This document shows positions 45,980 to 59,272 of a stretch of DNA of 64,000 bases, one piece after another. Position 1 is the stretch's first letter. Each line of letters opens with the position of its first letter. This DNA comes from Sipunculus nudus (Eukaryota > Annelida > Sipuncula > Golfingiida > Sipunculidae). Where the stretch lies: positions 10,561,019 through 10,625,018 of the forward strand of contig CM049306.1 in assembly GCA_026874595.1 (NCBI GenBank). The letters run 5' to 3'. The position numbers and the translations under genes are program-made. Below the pieces are notes generated by a model. That model ran no database searches and was not told the DNA's origin. It saw only the letters and a program-made list of their open reading frames with translations.

Positions 45980-46047
45980 CATGATGTTTCCTACCATCCC
46001 GGTAGAAAATATGATGACAAAAACTACAGTCTCCAGTACCACACCAC
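45980..46047 (-). CDS. Rhodopsin-class GPCR, exon with TM1
   Basis: 68 nt encoding GVVLETVVFVIIFSTGMVGN then IM, with the TM1 GxxGN signature. Donor ATG|GTAAGG at 45979 joins it in phase 0 to the exon starting VLRFIRR. The acceptor ATATGTTGCAG before 46047 looks good; reading further 5' gives a hydrophobic run (LAFLFLIYVA) but then a stop and no Met, so an upstream exon with the N-terminus is needed and was not found. The intron to the next exon is about 1.7 kb and holds AC and CT microsatellites. Confidence 0.8.
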
Positions 46048-48313
46048 CTGCAACATATATGAGAAATAGAAATGCTAGAATTTCCTTGTGGAAGCTGCAT
46101 GCAGGGATTCAAGTTTATCCACCAGCGCCAGTAGTGTAAATTTATCTCTAAGGTTGCGGGTGATTCACAGGCGATAGACGGACAACTTTTTTTTAAATAA
46201 TCTTGTTAAGTTTTGCTTTCTTGAAACATAAAGCCAATTTTTTCCCAAATTCATACGTCAGTCGAATCAGTTATTCTCCTGAACAGTTTTCATTCGCAAA
46301 TGCTATTGTAAAAATTAATCCACACTTATCTATTTCAGTACTAGTTTAATATTAATATTTTTTGGATTATGGTTTATTCTAAGAATACAACAAATCTGTA
46401 GCCAAGGTAACACCATTAAGGGCTTCCATGCACCAACACTATCATAAACATTAGAATGTTGCTAAATTGTCTGCAGGGGAACTTTGATTACTTTGCCGGC
46501 ATAGGAATTAATGCTCCAATTGAAAGTGGGCATTAACATACATTTGCATATATAATTTTATGTATTATATAGGCTAAACTGCCTGCTGGGAAAATTTACC
46601 GGAATGCCCTACGAATTTTTGCCCTAATTTCAGTCTAATAATATACCTAATTAATAATTTTCCTATTAATATTTTTATAATATTAAGACACTGAGATGAT
46701 AAACTGCCAACTTGCTGGCAAACAAAATTAGATATTTGGTTAGTCTGTATGTAAAATTAATGTGTAGCTTATTATTTTGTGATAATATCTGGATACTTTA
46801 GATCTCATACAGGGGTGTCAATACAAGGGGGGGGGGGGGCATGTATCCCCCCCCACACACACATACACTTTTTGGCTAGGGGGATGGTCAATGTAATCAT
46901 TTCCCTGCTATTCAGAGAATAATATTTATATTTTGGAAATGAAATATATTAATAATAAGAATTACACACTTTGGTTCCATTTTTGACTTTACTATGTAAA
47001 ACATATAAAACTGGTTTAGAATTAACCTATATATACTTATATACCGTAAACATTTTCTCTTATTTTTTAAACCGTATACTTATAATAAATTTATACTTGT
47101 AATATATGTGAAATGTGTCATACAGACAATAAAAGATATACACACATGCACATCTAGGCCCTAATACTTATAAAAGGAATTCGCTCTACCTTTGTCCTCC
47201 ATGTTCTCTGGAACTACATTGCGTATGACACTGTACCATACCTCATTCTAAAGGTTATTGTCCCCGCAGTGACATAGGCAAATTGAGAATAAATGATTTT
47301 TAATGTACAAATAATTTTGAGTGATTTTTTCCGTTTTTACTGGCTTGCAAGGAGGTTAGACCGAGCACAGCAGAACTACCTTCGGCAATGACCGGAATGC
47401 GTTCATCGTGTTCACTCAACCTCAATCATAAGATTAATTAAGGACTGTTGTTCATATGAATAACGTTTGCTTTCAGTGAGGGATTTAGGCCTGCCTGGCC
47501 TTACGTTTGACTCAGGCTTTGACCCACGTGCGTGGTCAGTAAAAGGGGAATACACATGTTTCCCGCTTTATGAAATGGAGGGTACAACCCAGGAGGATTA
47601 ATGACAAAATCTAATTCAAGGTCCCCATTCCAGGAACAGGGGTGGGGTGGGGTGGGGTGGGGTGGTGGCGGTGTTTCAGGCCTCAAAATTTGTCTGATAA
47701 AAAGAAAAGGTTGCGGCTGCTGAAAATGAGAAACGGACCCTCTGCATGAGTCCCATTGGGTCCGTTTCTGTTACTTACGAGGTATGCATAGTTCTGTTTC
47801 TTTCTTCAGGAACAGTTTCCTTGCAACGTACATTTAATTAATCTTTCATGTGTTCCTCACATCAACCTAATCTTTATACGCCCAACGATAAAATCTAGTC
47901 AAATATCATTGAAAACCTGAATGCTCCCTCGTCTCATTCCGCTTGGCAATGTAAACATCATCACTGACCAGGTCTTCAAGGTAAACAAACCGGGGTATAC
48001 ATTTCTTGCCAAGAGCAAAGCGCCACAAAATAAATGTAATAAATATTTATAGGCTACATATCAGTTTGAACCACAAAACATATATTTTCTGTTAACTATT
48101 AGAATAAAAAATGAGCCAACATTCCACATCTCAGTTAATATATCTCCCTAGACCCAGTTGTGTTTACAACAGAGCCACAACTTGGTCTAAATATCTCCCC
48201 AACCCCGGTAAAAAGCCCGGTATATACAAAAGCCCGGTATACCAGGTTTATCAGCTAGTATTGGATATAATGTATCACCCCTGCAGGCCCCAAAACAAGT
48301 GTAATTCGTTGGC

Positions 48314-48318
<5 letters not shown>
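46048..48318. other. Upstream of the known GPCR exons; nothing recognised
   Basis: Expected to hold the receptor's N-terminal exon or exons, but none can be identified without homology search. A short GGGGT minisatellite lies at 47641-47664, and G/C runs near 46828. Confidence 0.45.

Positions 48319-48401
<83 letters not shown>
48319..48401 (+). repeat. (CT)n(TA)n compound microsatellite
   Basis: About 17 CT units followed by about 24 TA units. Confidence 0.95.
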
Positions 48402-48404
<3 letters not shown>

Positions 48405-48544
48405 TTTAATGTGCTTGCGTCACCAATAAAAAACTCACTCATCTAAATATGACAGAAGCAAACAAAAGATTATATTACCTTTATTATCTAAGAAAGCTTA
48501 ATATTGACAAAATCACAATAACCATGTTTTATAATTCAGTAATT

Positions 48545-49112
48545 TCCAGTGTCCTTACTTATTCACTGGAGTCTGGTTTACAAATATATCTGATAAGTTA
48601 AAGAAACAGTTGAATAATACCAGGAAGAGAAGTAGTGAAATAACTGGTACTTCTCTTGCCACACACCAGGAAATCTGTGAAACCAAAACAATGGCCTTCA
48701 TAACTAAGGTCATGAATGACACAACACATCCCCTATATTCAGAGTTCCGTTTTTTACTTTCAGGTAAACGCCTAGATACAATATTCTGCAGAACAACTCG
48801 TTTTAAAAAAATCTCTCGTACCACACAGTATTAAACTTTTTAACTCACAACCCTCTTAGAAATTTAATGTTTTGAATTATGTGTTTTACCTGCAGAATGA
48901 TCTGTTTTATCATTTTTACATGCTTAATTTTACATGCATAGTCAATATGTTATGTGAGATTTTTATGTATTTTTATGTATTATTTTTATGTATTTATCTA
49001 TCTATTTACTTATTTATTTTTTATGTAATGAATTGCAAGTCAACGACAAATTCCTGGAACTGAAGGCTAATAAATGTTATCTTATCTTATCTTATCTTAT
49101 CTTATCTTACCG
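48545..49112 (+). mobile_element. 5'-truncated non-LTR retrotransposon (LINE), 3' end
   Basis: The plus frame from about 48550 reads FTGVWFTNISDKLKKQLNN, then ATHQEICETKTMAFITKVM and LLSGKRLDTIFCRTTRFKK. This is the typical end of a CR1/Jockey-like reverse transcriptase ORF, with GKR…RT.RFKKS just before the stop. About 240 bp of AT-rich 3' UTR with 'ggctaataaatgttat' follow, and then a short (TTATC)n tail (49079-49109). Such microsatellite tails in place of poly-A are common in these LINEs. Everything upstream of the last ~95 codons is missing, as expected for target-primed truncation. Confidence 0.75.
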
Positions 49113-49800
49113 TAGAATGTGAATACAGGCGTGTATGATTGGTCGATCAAGCAGTAGGTGCAGTAGGGCTTCAACCAAATCCCTACGTGTATTCTCAATG
49201 CATCATCTGAGTACTACCGACAATAATTTCCTTAGGCCTATTTTTCCATAGCCATAATAATCCATATATTAATCAAAATCATTAAAGACAATATAATCAC
49301 TCAAACTGGTTACTGTTGAAACCTTTTAAATTTTGAACAATCACAGTTCTTTAAAAAAACCTGACTACCAGGTGTTATAGCGGTGTGGATGTCGAAGGTC
49401 ATGTATGCTTGTTTTTAGGCTCCTGTCATATATATATTCCCGGTTCTGCGTTATAGCCTCATGCAGCGAATTCCAGTGTCTCCCTGCTACGGTCCACCAT
49501 GGTTTTGACCGCAAAACCGGGATGAACTCTGTACTGACGGTCCTTCTATAAGTTTTTATTAGGGTCCTTCTACATATAAGGTCTATTTATACGGTTCCAG
49601 TAGAGTGTGAGCAGTTTAAATAATTAATTAGATTTTTATAATCTTGTAAAGGAAAACCAGGAATGTAGTCCAAAAGCCCCTAAGGATCAGCCTGAGGCAG
49701 AGAATCAGTGAGGTGTCCCAGCTCTACCCACACATACATAGCAAGAGGAGGAAGCTTCTCAGCGCCTAAATGCAGGACAAGAGAAAAAATTCCTAAATTT
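49113..49800. other. Gene-free stretch
   Basis: No gene or repeat recognised. Confidence 0.45.
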
Positions 49801-50305
49801 TAAAGGGGCCTTTACACAGAAAAGCGACCTTTCTGCCTTCCGTGTGCGACCACAAAATTGACCAGGTCGTCGTAGGAGGCTCAAAGAAGGCAGAATGGTA
49901 GCCTAGGTCGTTCAAAGGTGGTACACAGGAGTTTCAGGTATCGCCATGGACGCCATGGTCGCCGTGAGTTTTTGAACCTGTTCAAAACCATCGCACAAAG
50001 GTCGCCGAGATGATAGGTTGCTCAAAGGTGGCTCAAAGGAGGCTGAGGGGAGGCACAAGCATTGCCGTAATTGTAGAATGGAGGCACAGTGGTCGCTCTT
50101 GTGGCACAGGGGAAGCAGAGGGAAGGCAGGCAAGAAAATGCCCTTATGCTGTGTTTTGGGAGGTTCAAGGGAGGCACAAGTATCGCTGAAACGGTTATGG
50201 AGCAATTACACAGAAACTGGATGTTCTGGGGTTAGACGACCGTTTAGCACACTGGTCATTATTTGGTTGCTCAAAGGTGGCAGGCCTATGTAAAGGGGCC
50301 TTAAG
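49801..50305. mobile_element. MITE-like element, about 500 bp
   Basis: The ends are inverted: left TAAAGGGGCCTTTACACAG, right (reversed) TTAAGGCCCCTTTACATAGG. The interior is GC-rich compared with its flanks and built from repeats of 'gctcaaaggtggc', 'ggcacaag' and 'gtcgcc' in both orientations, so it could fold extensively. Open frames on both strands (for example 50205-49912) come from this repeat. Superfamily not determined. Confidence 0.55.
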
Positions 50306-51340
50306 GCAATGTTAGAACTGCACAAACTTGTAACCAAGCGCGATCCTCGTCAGCATGAATTGAGGCTTACAGGACCCTATTTAAAAATCAATCTGACGTC
50401 AAGGGACCAGGATGTTAAGAGATGGAAGGTTTTTTTTTTTAATATTTCAAGTTTGAACCATAACCATTTGATCTAGAGTTTGCATATGTTGCATAATATA
50501 ATATATGAATTTCATAAATGAATTCAGAAATGTAAATACATCAATATATATATATAAAGTTATAACTGAAATATAACAGGATGTTATCAAACTAGCACCA
50601 GAGCCAATTATATGGTGCATAGCCATAATATGAATGAGCGATGAAATTCAGTTATTACTCATGGACGTGAAGGAGTTTCCATTCTGTGATAGGAAGAAAA
50701 TTTTAAATTTTTGAACGGCACACATCCAGAATTACAGTTTTACAAAATTACATTTTCCGTTTACAACTCCACAAATAGAGGTTAACTGTGCGTTGAAATA
50801 TACTCTGGAAAAAAGAGACAAAGGTGAAAAGTAGTTTCCTGTCATCATTAACAAGGTCAGCGGATAATACTGGTAAATGAAGAACTGAAGAGAAGGATGC
50901 TGGGGCTGGCATTTACATAATTTGATATACATTTTTTTTTCGATATTTTCCATCATCAGACTTGGTCTTACCGTAGCAGACCCTCATGATATCATACTAA
51001 AATCCCCCTGAACCTTAGTGAAACGTCGCAAAACGTAACTACTCGTAGTTCACCGTGGTGTTACCTTAGTAAGCCCTTGTGGGGGCCGAGGCCTAGCCGT
51101 ACTTAATTTAGTCTATCGGAGTAAAACCGTGGCCAAACCGTACCTAGAACCTATAGAGCCGTTCAAGAACCGTGAAAACCCGGAGTGCTGCCCTGGTGAA
51201 CTGTTCCTGAACCGTACATGAACGGTTCTTTTGAAAGTGTCACGGCTCGCTCAAGGCAAACCATAGGGGCTCGTTAAGCAGTGGTGGATCTAGAAGGGGG
51301 TCAAGGGGTTCCTAACCCACCCCCACCCCCTTTGGAGCCG
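50306..51340. other. Gene-free stretch
   Basis: 50940-51260 is GC-richer with repeated 'accgt' phrases (aaaccgt, gaaccgt, ccgtacc), perhaps an old repeat. No gene seen. Confidence 0.4.
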
Positions 51341-52830
51341 AAGCTGACTATAAGTCGTCTGAGCTATAGTCATGGTCCTTTGTCCGTCGTCCGTCCTGCA
51401 GTAAACAGGGCACGTTTTGAAACCGTTGGACCTACGAATCCAAAATTTTGCATACAGTTAGATGTCCCGAAAATCTTCTTCCATCCCGGAAACTGGGTCA
51501 CTTGGACTTCGATCCTTTGAGATATTAAGGAAAAACCTTAATTGTCCCCCCCCCCTCCAAAAAAAAAACAAAAAAAAAAAAAACACTGCGACACTTCAAG
51601 GCTGACTAATATAAATAACACTGATCTGATATTGATCATATTTCATATACATATTTCTCTATATGGTTGAATTTAACAAGGTTGTCCAAAAAGTGTGACA
51701 TGGGACAAAATGAAAATTTTTTTAAAAAGTTGATATGTTCAACCTCTGCATAAGGTCTATTAAAAAAATAATGTCCAAGGTTATGGGCCAGAACATTATG
51801 CACTTTGTAAAAAAAGTCAGGAAACATATATACTCACTTAACATGAGAATGGCTGTAGCAAGAGACATTTTTTCCAGAGATATAACTTTATTTAATCAAG
51901 ATTCAATTGTATAATGAAAATTAGATGAAACTGTATTCCAAATAACACCATGCAGTCACCTATGGTATTTTTCATTTCAAATTTAATAATAATGAATAAT
52001 AAAGTTATATTATTCAATATATATCTATATAAAAGAAATTATGTCAGTATTGTGTAATTTTTTTAAGTTATGGGCCGGAACATTATGAACTTTGTAACAA
52101 ATCAGGAAATATATTTACTCACTTAAAATGAGAATTGCTGACGCTAGAGACATTTTTTTTTCAGAGATATAACTTTACTTAATCAATATTCAATTATATA
52201 ATGAAAATTAGATGAAACTGTATTCCAAACAACACCATGAAGTCACCTATGGTATTTTTCATTTCAAATTTAATAATAATGAATAATAAAATTAAATTAT
52301 TCAATACTAATCATAACGGATCATATGAAGGAAATTAATGATAGACAAATATGCAGTTGATAATATTAATCTAAATTTCCACGTCTTTTCAAAGTGTTTT
52401 AGCTTGTTAATTATAGTTATTGAAAAATTAAAAAAATATATATACATACAAAAAATTATATCAGTATTGTGTAATTTTTTTAAGTTATGGGCCGGAACAG
52501 TATGCACTTTGTAAAAAATCAGGAAATATATTTACTCCCTTAACATGAGAATTGCTGAAGCTAAAGAGACTTTTTTCAGGATTATAAGTTTATTTAATCA
52601 AGATTCAATTGTATAATGAAAATAGATGAAAATGTATTCCAAATAACACTATGCAGTCACCCATGGTGTTTTTGATTTAAAATTTAATAATAAAAAAAAT
52701 AAATTTTATTATTAATTTCTAATCATTATTGAAGGAAATTAATGATAGACAAAGATGCAGTTGATAAAATTAATCTAAATTTCCAGGTCTTTTCAAATTG
52801 TTTTAGCTTGTAAAAGGGACATAATCAGGA
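51341..52830 (-). repeat. Family D element, inverted, several units
   Basis: The family D hairpin is at 51342-51366 (AGCTGACTATAAGTC…GAGCTA), then 'ccgtcgtccgtcc' and 'gggcacgttttgaaaccg' reading rightward, so the element runs on the minus strand. Beyond lie three copies of a roughly 360-450-bp unit ('gttatgggccggaaca', 'catgagaattgctga', 'ttaatcaagattcaatt') at about 51780, 52070 and 52490. Confidence 0.6.
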
Positions 52831-55800
52831 GCAATATTATTCCTATTCTTTCACACTATCAGTTTAGTTTTGCTTTATACAAAAGTTCTCCAGCAAAACC
52901 ATTCGAGCACACAGTCTTATTTCCTCGCATATGACTGTTTAACATCTCGTTATATCCCTGCGTGTTGGTAAACGCAGTCTGTTTACCATAACAAGGCCAC
53001 GTGACCGGAGGTCCGATTTAGAGGGGCAACACGCGGTGTTTCAACCAGCGGAAACATGTATCACATTTTTTTGGGCCAAGTCAGTCAGGGCATCTCCTGT
53101 TTTGCACGTGTTGTGGCCCGACGCATTGGGTTTATGTTTACACCTGCGATCGCGCCCAGTTCACTGTTTTAACACTTGTTTACAGGAGTAAGCAAACGGT
53201 TTCAAGGCAATATATTGGCAGGTACAGATTTATTTAAAGGGGAAGAAGATATTTTTAGTGTTAACTCAATAGGCTGTATAGGTGATTGGGCCCCTTTAAT
53301 AAAATTAAACTTGCCTATCTTTAGTTTGCCTCATGTATGATTTACAGGGTGTTCTTATCCTCAGGTTATTTTTACACATATAATCGTAATTTAGCTGAGA
53401 CTACTTTTAATTTTTTTCTGATACTTTTTTTTTAAATATTTGAATATGATAAAAAATCAGATCTAACACAAATTCTCATTATGTTATTTTGTAATCTTAA
53501 TAAATGTCATAAGATTCTTACTGTTTATAGATGTGAAAATAGTCCAAAGTGAATATATTAGTTTAATTTTTAATATAAATTAAAGCCATTAAACCAGGTA
53601 CTTATGATCATTATTTAAATTTGTGAATATTGTATATTCTGGATTCTCAACATCTTTGTTTGGCTGAAACTGAATAAATACCAGACATGGTGCGAGTGCT
53701 TTGCAAATGTATTTGAATACGAATATGAATATGTACTCCAAAATTCATGCATAAGAACATAAATACAGGTAAAATGAAAGTATCTGAATACGAATGCAAA
53801 TACTTTTAAAATGTATTCATAAATGCATTCATGAATATATTCTATAATTTTACTTCAATAATCATTTGTTTCAGTTATATTATTATAAAAAAAAATCATA
53901 TGATTCTGTCATTATTTTTAATTTAAATTATATTTGGCACAATATTTATTAAATTTTAATAAATAGTTATTAAATTAATAAACTCATATTATATATGCTG
54001 GTGCTTCTCTTCGGTAGGGATACCCTGTAATTATTTAATAACAGTTAAATCATTTGTAAAAAGCATAATTAACATGACTGATAATACACATTATTTAAAT
54101 ACTTTTACTGCAATGTAGATAAAGTAATGTGGCCATATGAAGTCTAATTATGATTGGCTACGATTAACTACGAAGTCCAACCGTAGTGCCACCGGCACGC
54201 CAAAACCCGGAATGTGTGACTATGGCCTATAGATGAGCGTCATGATCCATTGGTCACATTTTTACTTCTTTTAACCCTTCCCTGTTTACATTTATAATAG
54301 GTTTCCTACAAATTCTGACACTGTTTTAATTAACAGTAAAAGCAATACCTTTTAACTTTTATCTTGACCAAGTTTTCTACAGCTATTACAGATAGAGTTG
54401 GCCCTTAGGTTATTGGGAACATTAAAGTTCTATGTGACACGCTTAATCAGAAATAACCTAGCCATATGAGGGAGTTCAAGGCGCCAAATTCGAGTATATA
54501 GTAAAAACCTGTATATAGTCAGGGGGCCAAAGCAAGTAATTTTGAAAAAAAAATTGCTCGGGCTGATAAAAAAATTTCACTTTATTTTTCGTAGAGGTAG
54601 ACATCTTGGGAATAAGAAAACCAATGTTGGCAATCAGGACACTCTTGCACAACATTGCAAGGAGCATTTCTTGTACCAGCTGTATACATTTTTGTGCGAT
54701 TAGCCCAATGTGGCTCTCTCAGTCCCCTAATGGACTAAAACAGTAAGTTATATCTTTAAATGTAGATATTTATATGCACAAACATAATAAGACACACAAA
54801 GTTGATTTAAAAAAAAGACTTCATTCATATATGTGAAAAATTATGGCTTACAAGAACCAAAATACAACTAAACTATTTTAACTAATACAATCTCACATAA
54901 ATGAACACAGTTTCTGTAAGCTTTTACACAAAAACCTTGTTAAAGCATTAAAACTTTATATGATTATTCCTCTTTCTTTAAGTAACAGGCATAAGTTGTT
55001 AAGGTGTAAGACAGATATGTAGCAATGTCTTTTGTACCCCTACCCCCTTATGTATGAAAATGATCGCTAAAACAGGAAACAGCAGACAACATGGAACTTT
55101 ACTTAAAAATATACTCATATGAAAACTGTTACATTTTTAAGCATAAAAATAACTAATCAACAAATTAAAATCACTCTACCAAGGTCAGTCTCTCCTTCTA
55201 GGATGATTTAAATACAACCATATCTGAACGGAGATGTGCTAAAACCATCCAATGAATGAGTTTAAAGTGTCTCTTACATGACTTCACCTGATCTAATAAA
55301 GTAAGAGCTATTATGTTTTAAGAATATTCTTTATGCACCCCTTCCCCTTATTTAGAAGGTAGCCAACAAAACAGGAAATCAGTATTGACACCATACAAAA
55401 TTGAAGCCCTACATATGTCTTCAAGCAAAAATAAAGCCAGAAAATCACAATGTTGCAGTATGTACCATTTTACATTAAAATGAGTTCAGGTAGAAAAGTT
55501 AACGTATTCAGCCATAACAATGTTCATCTCCATTGCCATTTATAAATTGCTGTTGTCAATGAAACATATGTTGTTCAGAAAGGACACTTATCATGTTTAA
55601 TCATCAGTAGATTAGTCACCAGAATAATTCTTCCACACGCACCCTTTTTCCCCCAACAGTGCTGTAGGGGACCTTTGAAAAGGACCATATTTAAGGAGAT
55701 AGTGGAGCCAAAATATATACAAAGGATAATTGGTATGAAAATGTTAGTATGGGTCCCTAGTTTAAGGATCTGCCTGATGCCAGTGCCAAAAAGTGAGGGC

Positions 55801-56289
55801 GTGTTTTGGTAAATCGCATCTGTAGATTGACATGTTTGGGTACAGGAAGAGACATCCGAATGTCTCTAACTTTACTTAATATTCAACGTATTTATTTCAA
55901 TTTACCCTCTGTGTATATCCAAATAAATTCTCTCGAAAAGAATGAAGAGACTGACTGAATTATTATGTACATTTATTTCGTTGGGTAATTGATGGGGGAG
56001 CTAATTGGTTAATAACGTACACCGATTTTTGCTGTGTTTCAAGACTCATCTTATTTTTGATTCAGGAGCCATTCAAAAATAAAGTAATCTTGGGATATCT
56101 TTTAACTTGGAGACAACGTACAATTCCATTGATAAGTTCTAGATAATATTTTACTGCAGCACATCGCCTCCGGTTCAATAAACAAGGCCTACAGGGTTAT
56201 GCGAACCTGTGCAACAAGATTACACCAGGTATAATGCTTCAATGCTGGACCATTACTTTTCAAGAACATGTGTAACATGTATATGAACA
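52831..56289. other. Long stretch without recognisable genes
   Basis: AT-rich. 54900-55420 contains two diverged copies of a block with 'ccccttatttagaaggtag' or 'cccccttatgtatgaaaatg' about 330 bp apart. No supported gene. Confidence 0.45.
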
Positions 56290-59272
56290 ATACAAGTGCT
56301 AAACACTAAACAGACGCTGTGCAAAAATGGTGGCAGGTGGCACCACCAATTTTGTGTATGATTAATAGTTATGTGAGATCTATACACATGCAACATTTCA
56401 GGGGGATATGTCAAACCAATCCTGAGATATAAGCCTGAATGCAGCCTATACATAAATGTAGGTGGCGCCACCTGCCACAAAATCCAGAAAGCTATCCAAG
56501 ATGTATAAACCTGCAAAATTTTAGGCAGATATGTCAAACCACTGCCGAGATATGGGATACATCGTGTATATAGGTGGCGCCACCTGTCATCAAACAAGAA
56601 AGCTGTCCATGATGTATACACATGCAAAATTTCAGGTGGATAAGTGCAACCAATGCAGATATATGAGTGTTTTTATCCCACGGCAAACAAACAGACTGAT
56701 GCTGTGCAAAAATGATTGCAGGTGGCGCCACCAGTTTTGCGTATGATCAAGAGCTATGTGAGATCTGTAAACATGCAAAATATTTGCAAATCAGTCAAAT
56801 GGTTCCTGCGATATGAGCTTGGATGTCTACAGCGTAAATTTGAATATAGGTGGCGCCACCTGTCATTAAACAAGAAAGCTGTCAAGGATGTATAAGCCTG
56901 CAAAATTTCAGGTGGATAAGTCAAACCCATCTGAGATATAAGTGATTTTATCCCAAGGCAGATGAACAGATGGAGGCTGTGCAAAAATGGTTGCAGGTGG
57001 CGCCACCAGATTTGCGTATGATAAAGCGCTATGGGAGATCTATACACATGCAAAATTTTGGCCCAACTGGTCAAACGATTCCCGAGATATGAGCTTGGAT
57101 GTCTGCAGCTTAGACGTGAATGTAGGTGGCGCCACCTGTCATAAAATCAAGAAAGCTGTCCATGATGTATACACATGCAAAATTTCAGGTGGATAAGTAC
57201 AACCAATGCAGAGATATGAGTGTTTTTATCCCAAGGCAGATGAACAGACGGACGCTGTGCAAAAATGGTGGAAGGTGGCACCACCGATTTTGTGTTTGGT
57301 TAATAGCTATGTGAGATCTATACACATGCAAAATTTCAGGGAGATATGTCAAACCAGTACTGAGATATAAGCCTGAATGTCTGCAGCCTATACATAAATG
57401 AAGGTGGCGCCACCTGCCACAAAATCCAGAAAGCTATCCAAGATGTATAAACCTGCAAAATTTTAGGCAGATATGTCAAACCACTGCCGAGATATGAGTG
57501 ATTTTATCCCACGGCAAACAAACAAACGGATGCTGTGCAAAAATTATTGCTGGTGGCGCCACCAGTTTTGCGTATGATCAAGAGCTATGTGGGATCTGTA
57601 AACATGCAAACTTTTTGCCAAATCAGTCAAATGGTTCCTGAGATATGAGCTTGGATGTCTGCAGCCTAAATTTGAATATAGGTGGCGCCACCTGTCATAA
57701 AACAAGAAAGCTGTCAAGGATGTATAAGCCTGCAAAATTTCAGGTGGAAAAGTCAAACCCAGCTGAGATATGAGTGATTTTATCCCAAGGCAGATGAACA
57801 GATGGACGCTGTGCAAAAATGGTTGCAGGTGGAACCACAAGTTTTGCTTATGATAAAGAGCTATGGTAGATCTATACACATACAAAAATTTTGGCCCAAC
57901 TGGTCAAACGGTTCCCGAGATATGAGCTTGGATGTCTGCAGCTTAGACGTGAATGTAGGTGGCGCCACCTGTCATAAATCAAGAAAGCTGTCCAGGATGT
58001 ATACACATGCAAGTTTCAGGTGGATAAGTGCAACTAATGCAGAGATATGAGTGTTTTTATCCCAAGGCAGATAAAAAGATTGACGCTGTGCAAAAATGGT
58101 GGCAGGTGGCACCACCAATTTTGTGTATGATTAAGAGATATGTGAGATCTATACACATGCAAAATTTCAGGGGGATACGTCAAACCAGTAATGAGATATA
58201 AGCCTGAATGTCTGCAGCATGTACATAAATGTAGGTGGCGCCACCTGCCAAAAAAAAATCCAAAAAAGCTATTCAAGATGTATAAACCTGCAAAATTTTA
58301 GGCAGATATGTCAAACCACTGCCGAGATATGAGTGATTTTATCCCACCGCAAACAAACAGATGGACGCTGTGCAAAACTGTTTGCAGGTGGCGCCACCGC
58401 TTTTGCTATGATAAGAGCTATGTCAGATCTATAAACATGCAAAATTTTTGCCCAATCGGTCAAAAGGTTCCTGAGATATAAGCCTGGATGTCTGCAGCGT
58501 AAATTTGAATGTAGGTGGCGCCACCTGTCATAAAATCATGAAAGCTGTCAAGGATGTATAAACCTGCAAAATATCAGGTGGATAAGTGCAACAAATGCAG
58601 ATATATGAGTGTTTTTATCCCAAGGCAGATGAACAGACGGACGCTGTGCAAAAATGGTTGCAGGTGGCACCACAAGTTTTGCGTTTAATAAAGAGCTATG
58701 GTAGATCTATAAACATGCAAAATTATGGCCCAACTGGTCAAACGGTTCCCGAGATATGAGCTTGGATGTCTGCAGCTTAAACGTGAATGTAGGTGGCGCC
58801 ACCTGTCATAAAATCAAGAAAGCTGTCCAGGATGTATACACATGCAAAATTTCAGATTTATAAGTCCAACCAATGCAGAGATATGAGTGTTTTTATCCCA
58901 AGGCAGATGAACAGATTGACGCTGTGCAAAAATGGTTGCAGGTGGCGCCACCATTTTTAGTGTATGTTATAAAGCTTTCCAAGGGCTACATTTGTGCAAA
59001 ATCTTTAGCCTTTTCGGTCAAAGGGTTTCCGAGATATGTGGGTTTATGTGTGGAAACAGACGCTCAAATGGACGCTGGGCAGGGAGGAAAGGTCAGAGGT
59101 CAACCAAAAATGAGGGCGCAGCAGTTCACATGTTACCGATCATAATTCCGAATTTTAAAAAATTCTGCCCAGTGGTTATGGAGGAGTTTTCCGGAAACCT
59201 ATGCGGTGATGGCGGCAGCGTCGGCGTTCGACTGAAAACATAGTATCAGCAAAACTCTGTTTTGGCGGATAC
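56290..59272 (+). mobile_element. Helentron-like element family B, copy 4: long array of about 278-bp units with 3' hairpin
   Basis: About ten units marked by 'gctgtgcaaaaatgg' near 56320, 56700, 56978, 57255, 57530, 57805, 58085, 58370, 58645 and 58920. Most units carry GGTGGCGCCACC twice, once followed by 'agttttgcgtatgat' and once by 'tgtcataaaatcaagaaag'. The array ends in the family B hairpin GTATCAGCAAAACTCTG…GGCGGATAC (59243-59272). No 5' end like ACTAGAAT is present at the left, so the array is 5'-truncated. ORFs up to about 120 codons here are by-products of the repeat. Confidence 0.75.

Noticed and set aside
48555..48824. Minus-strand 89-codon frame with hydrophobic segments
   Set aside because: It is the antisense of the LINE reverse transcriptase end.
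56253..59243. Many frames of 60-124 codons
   Set aside because: They recur in step with the 278-bp family B units, occur on both strands and have no protein features.
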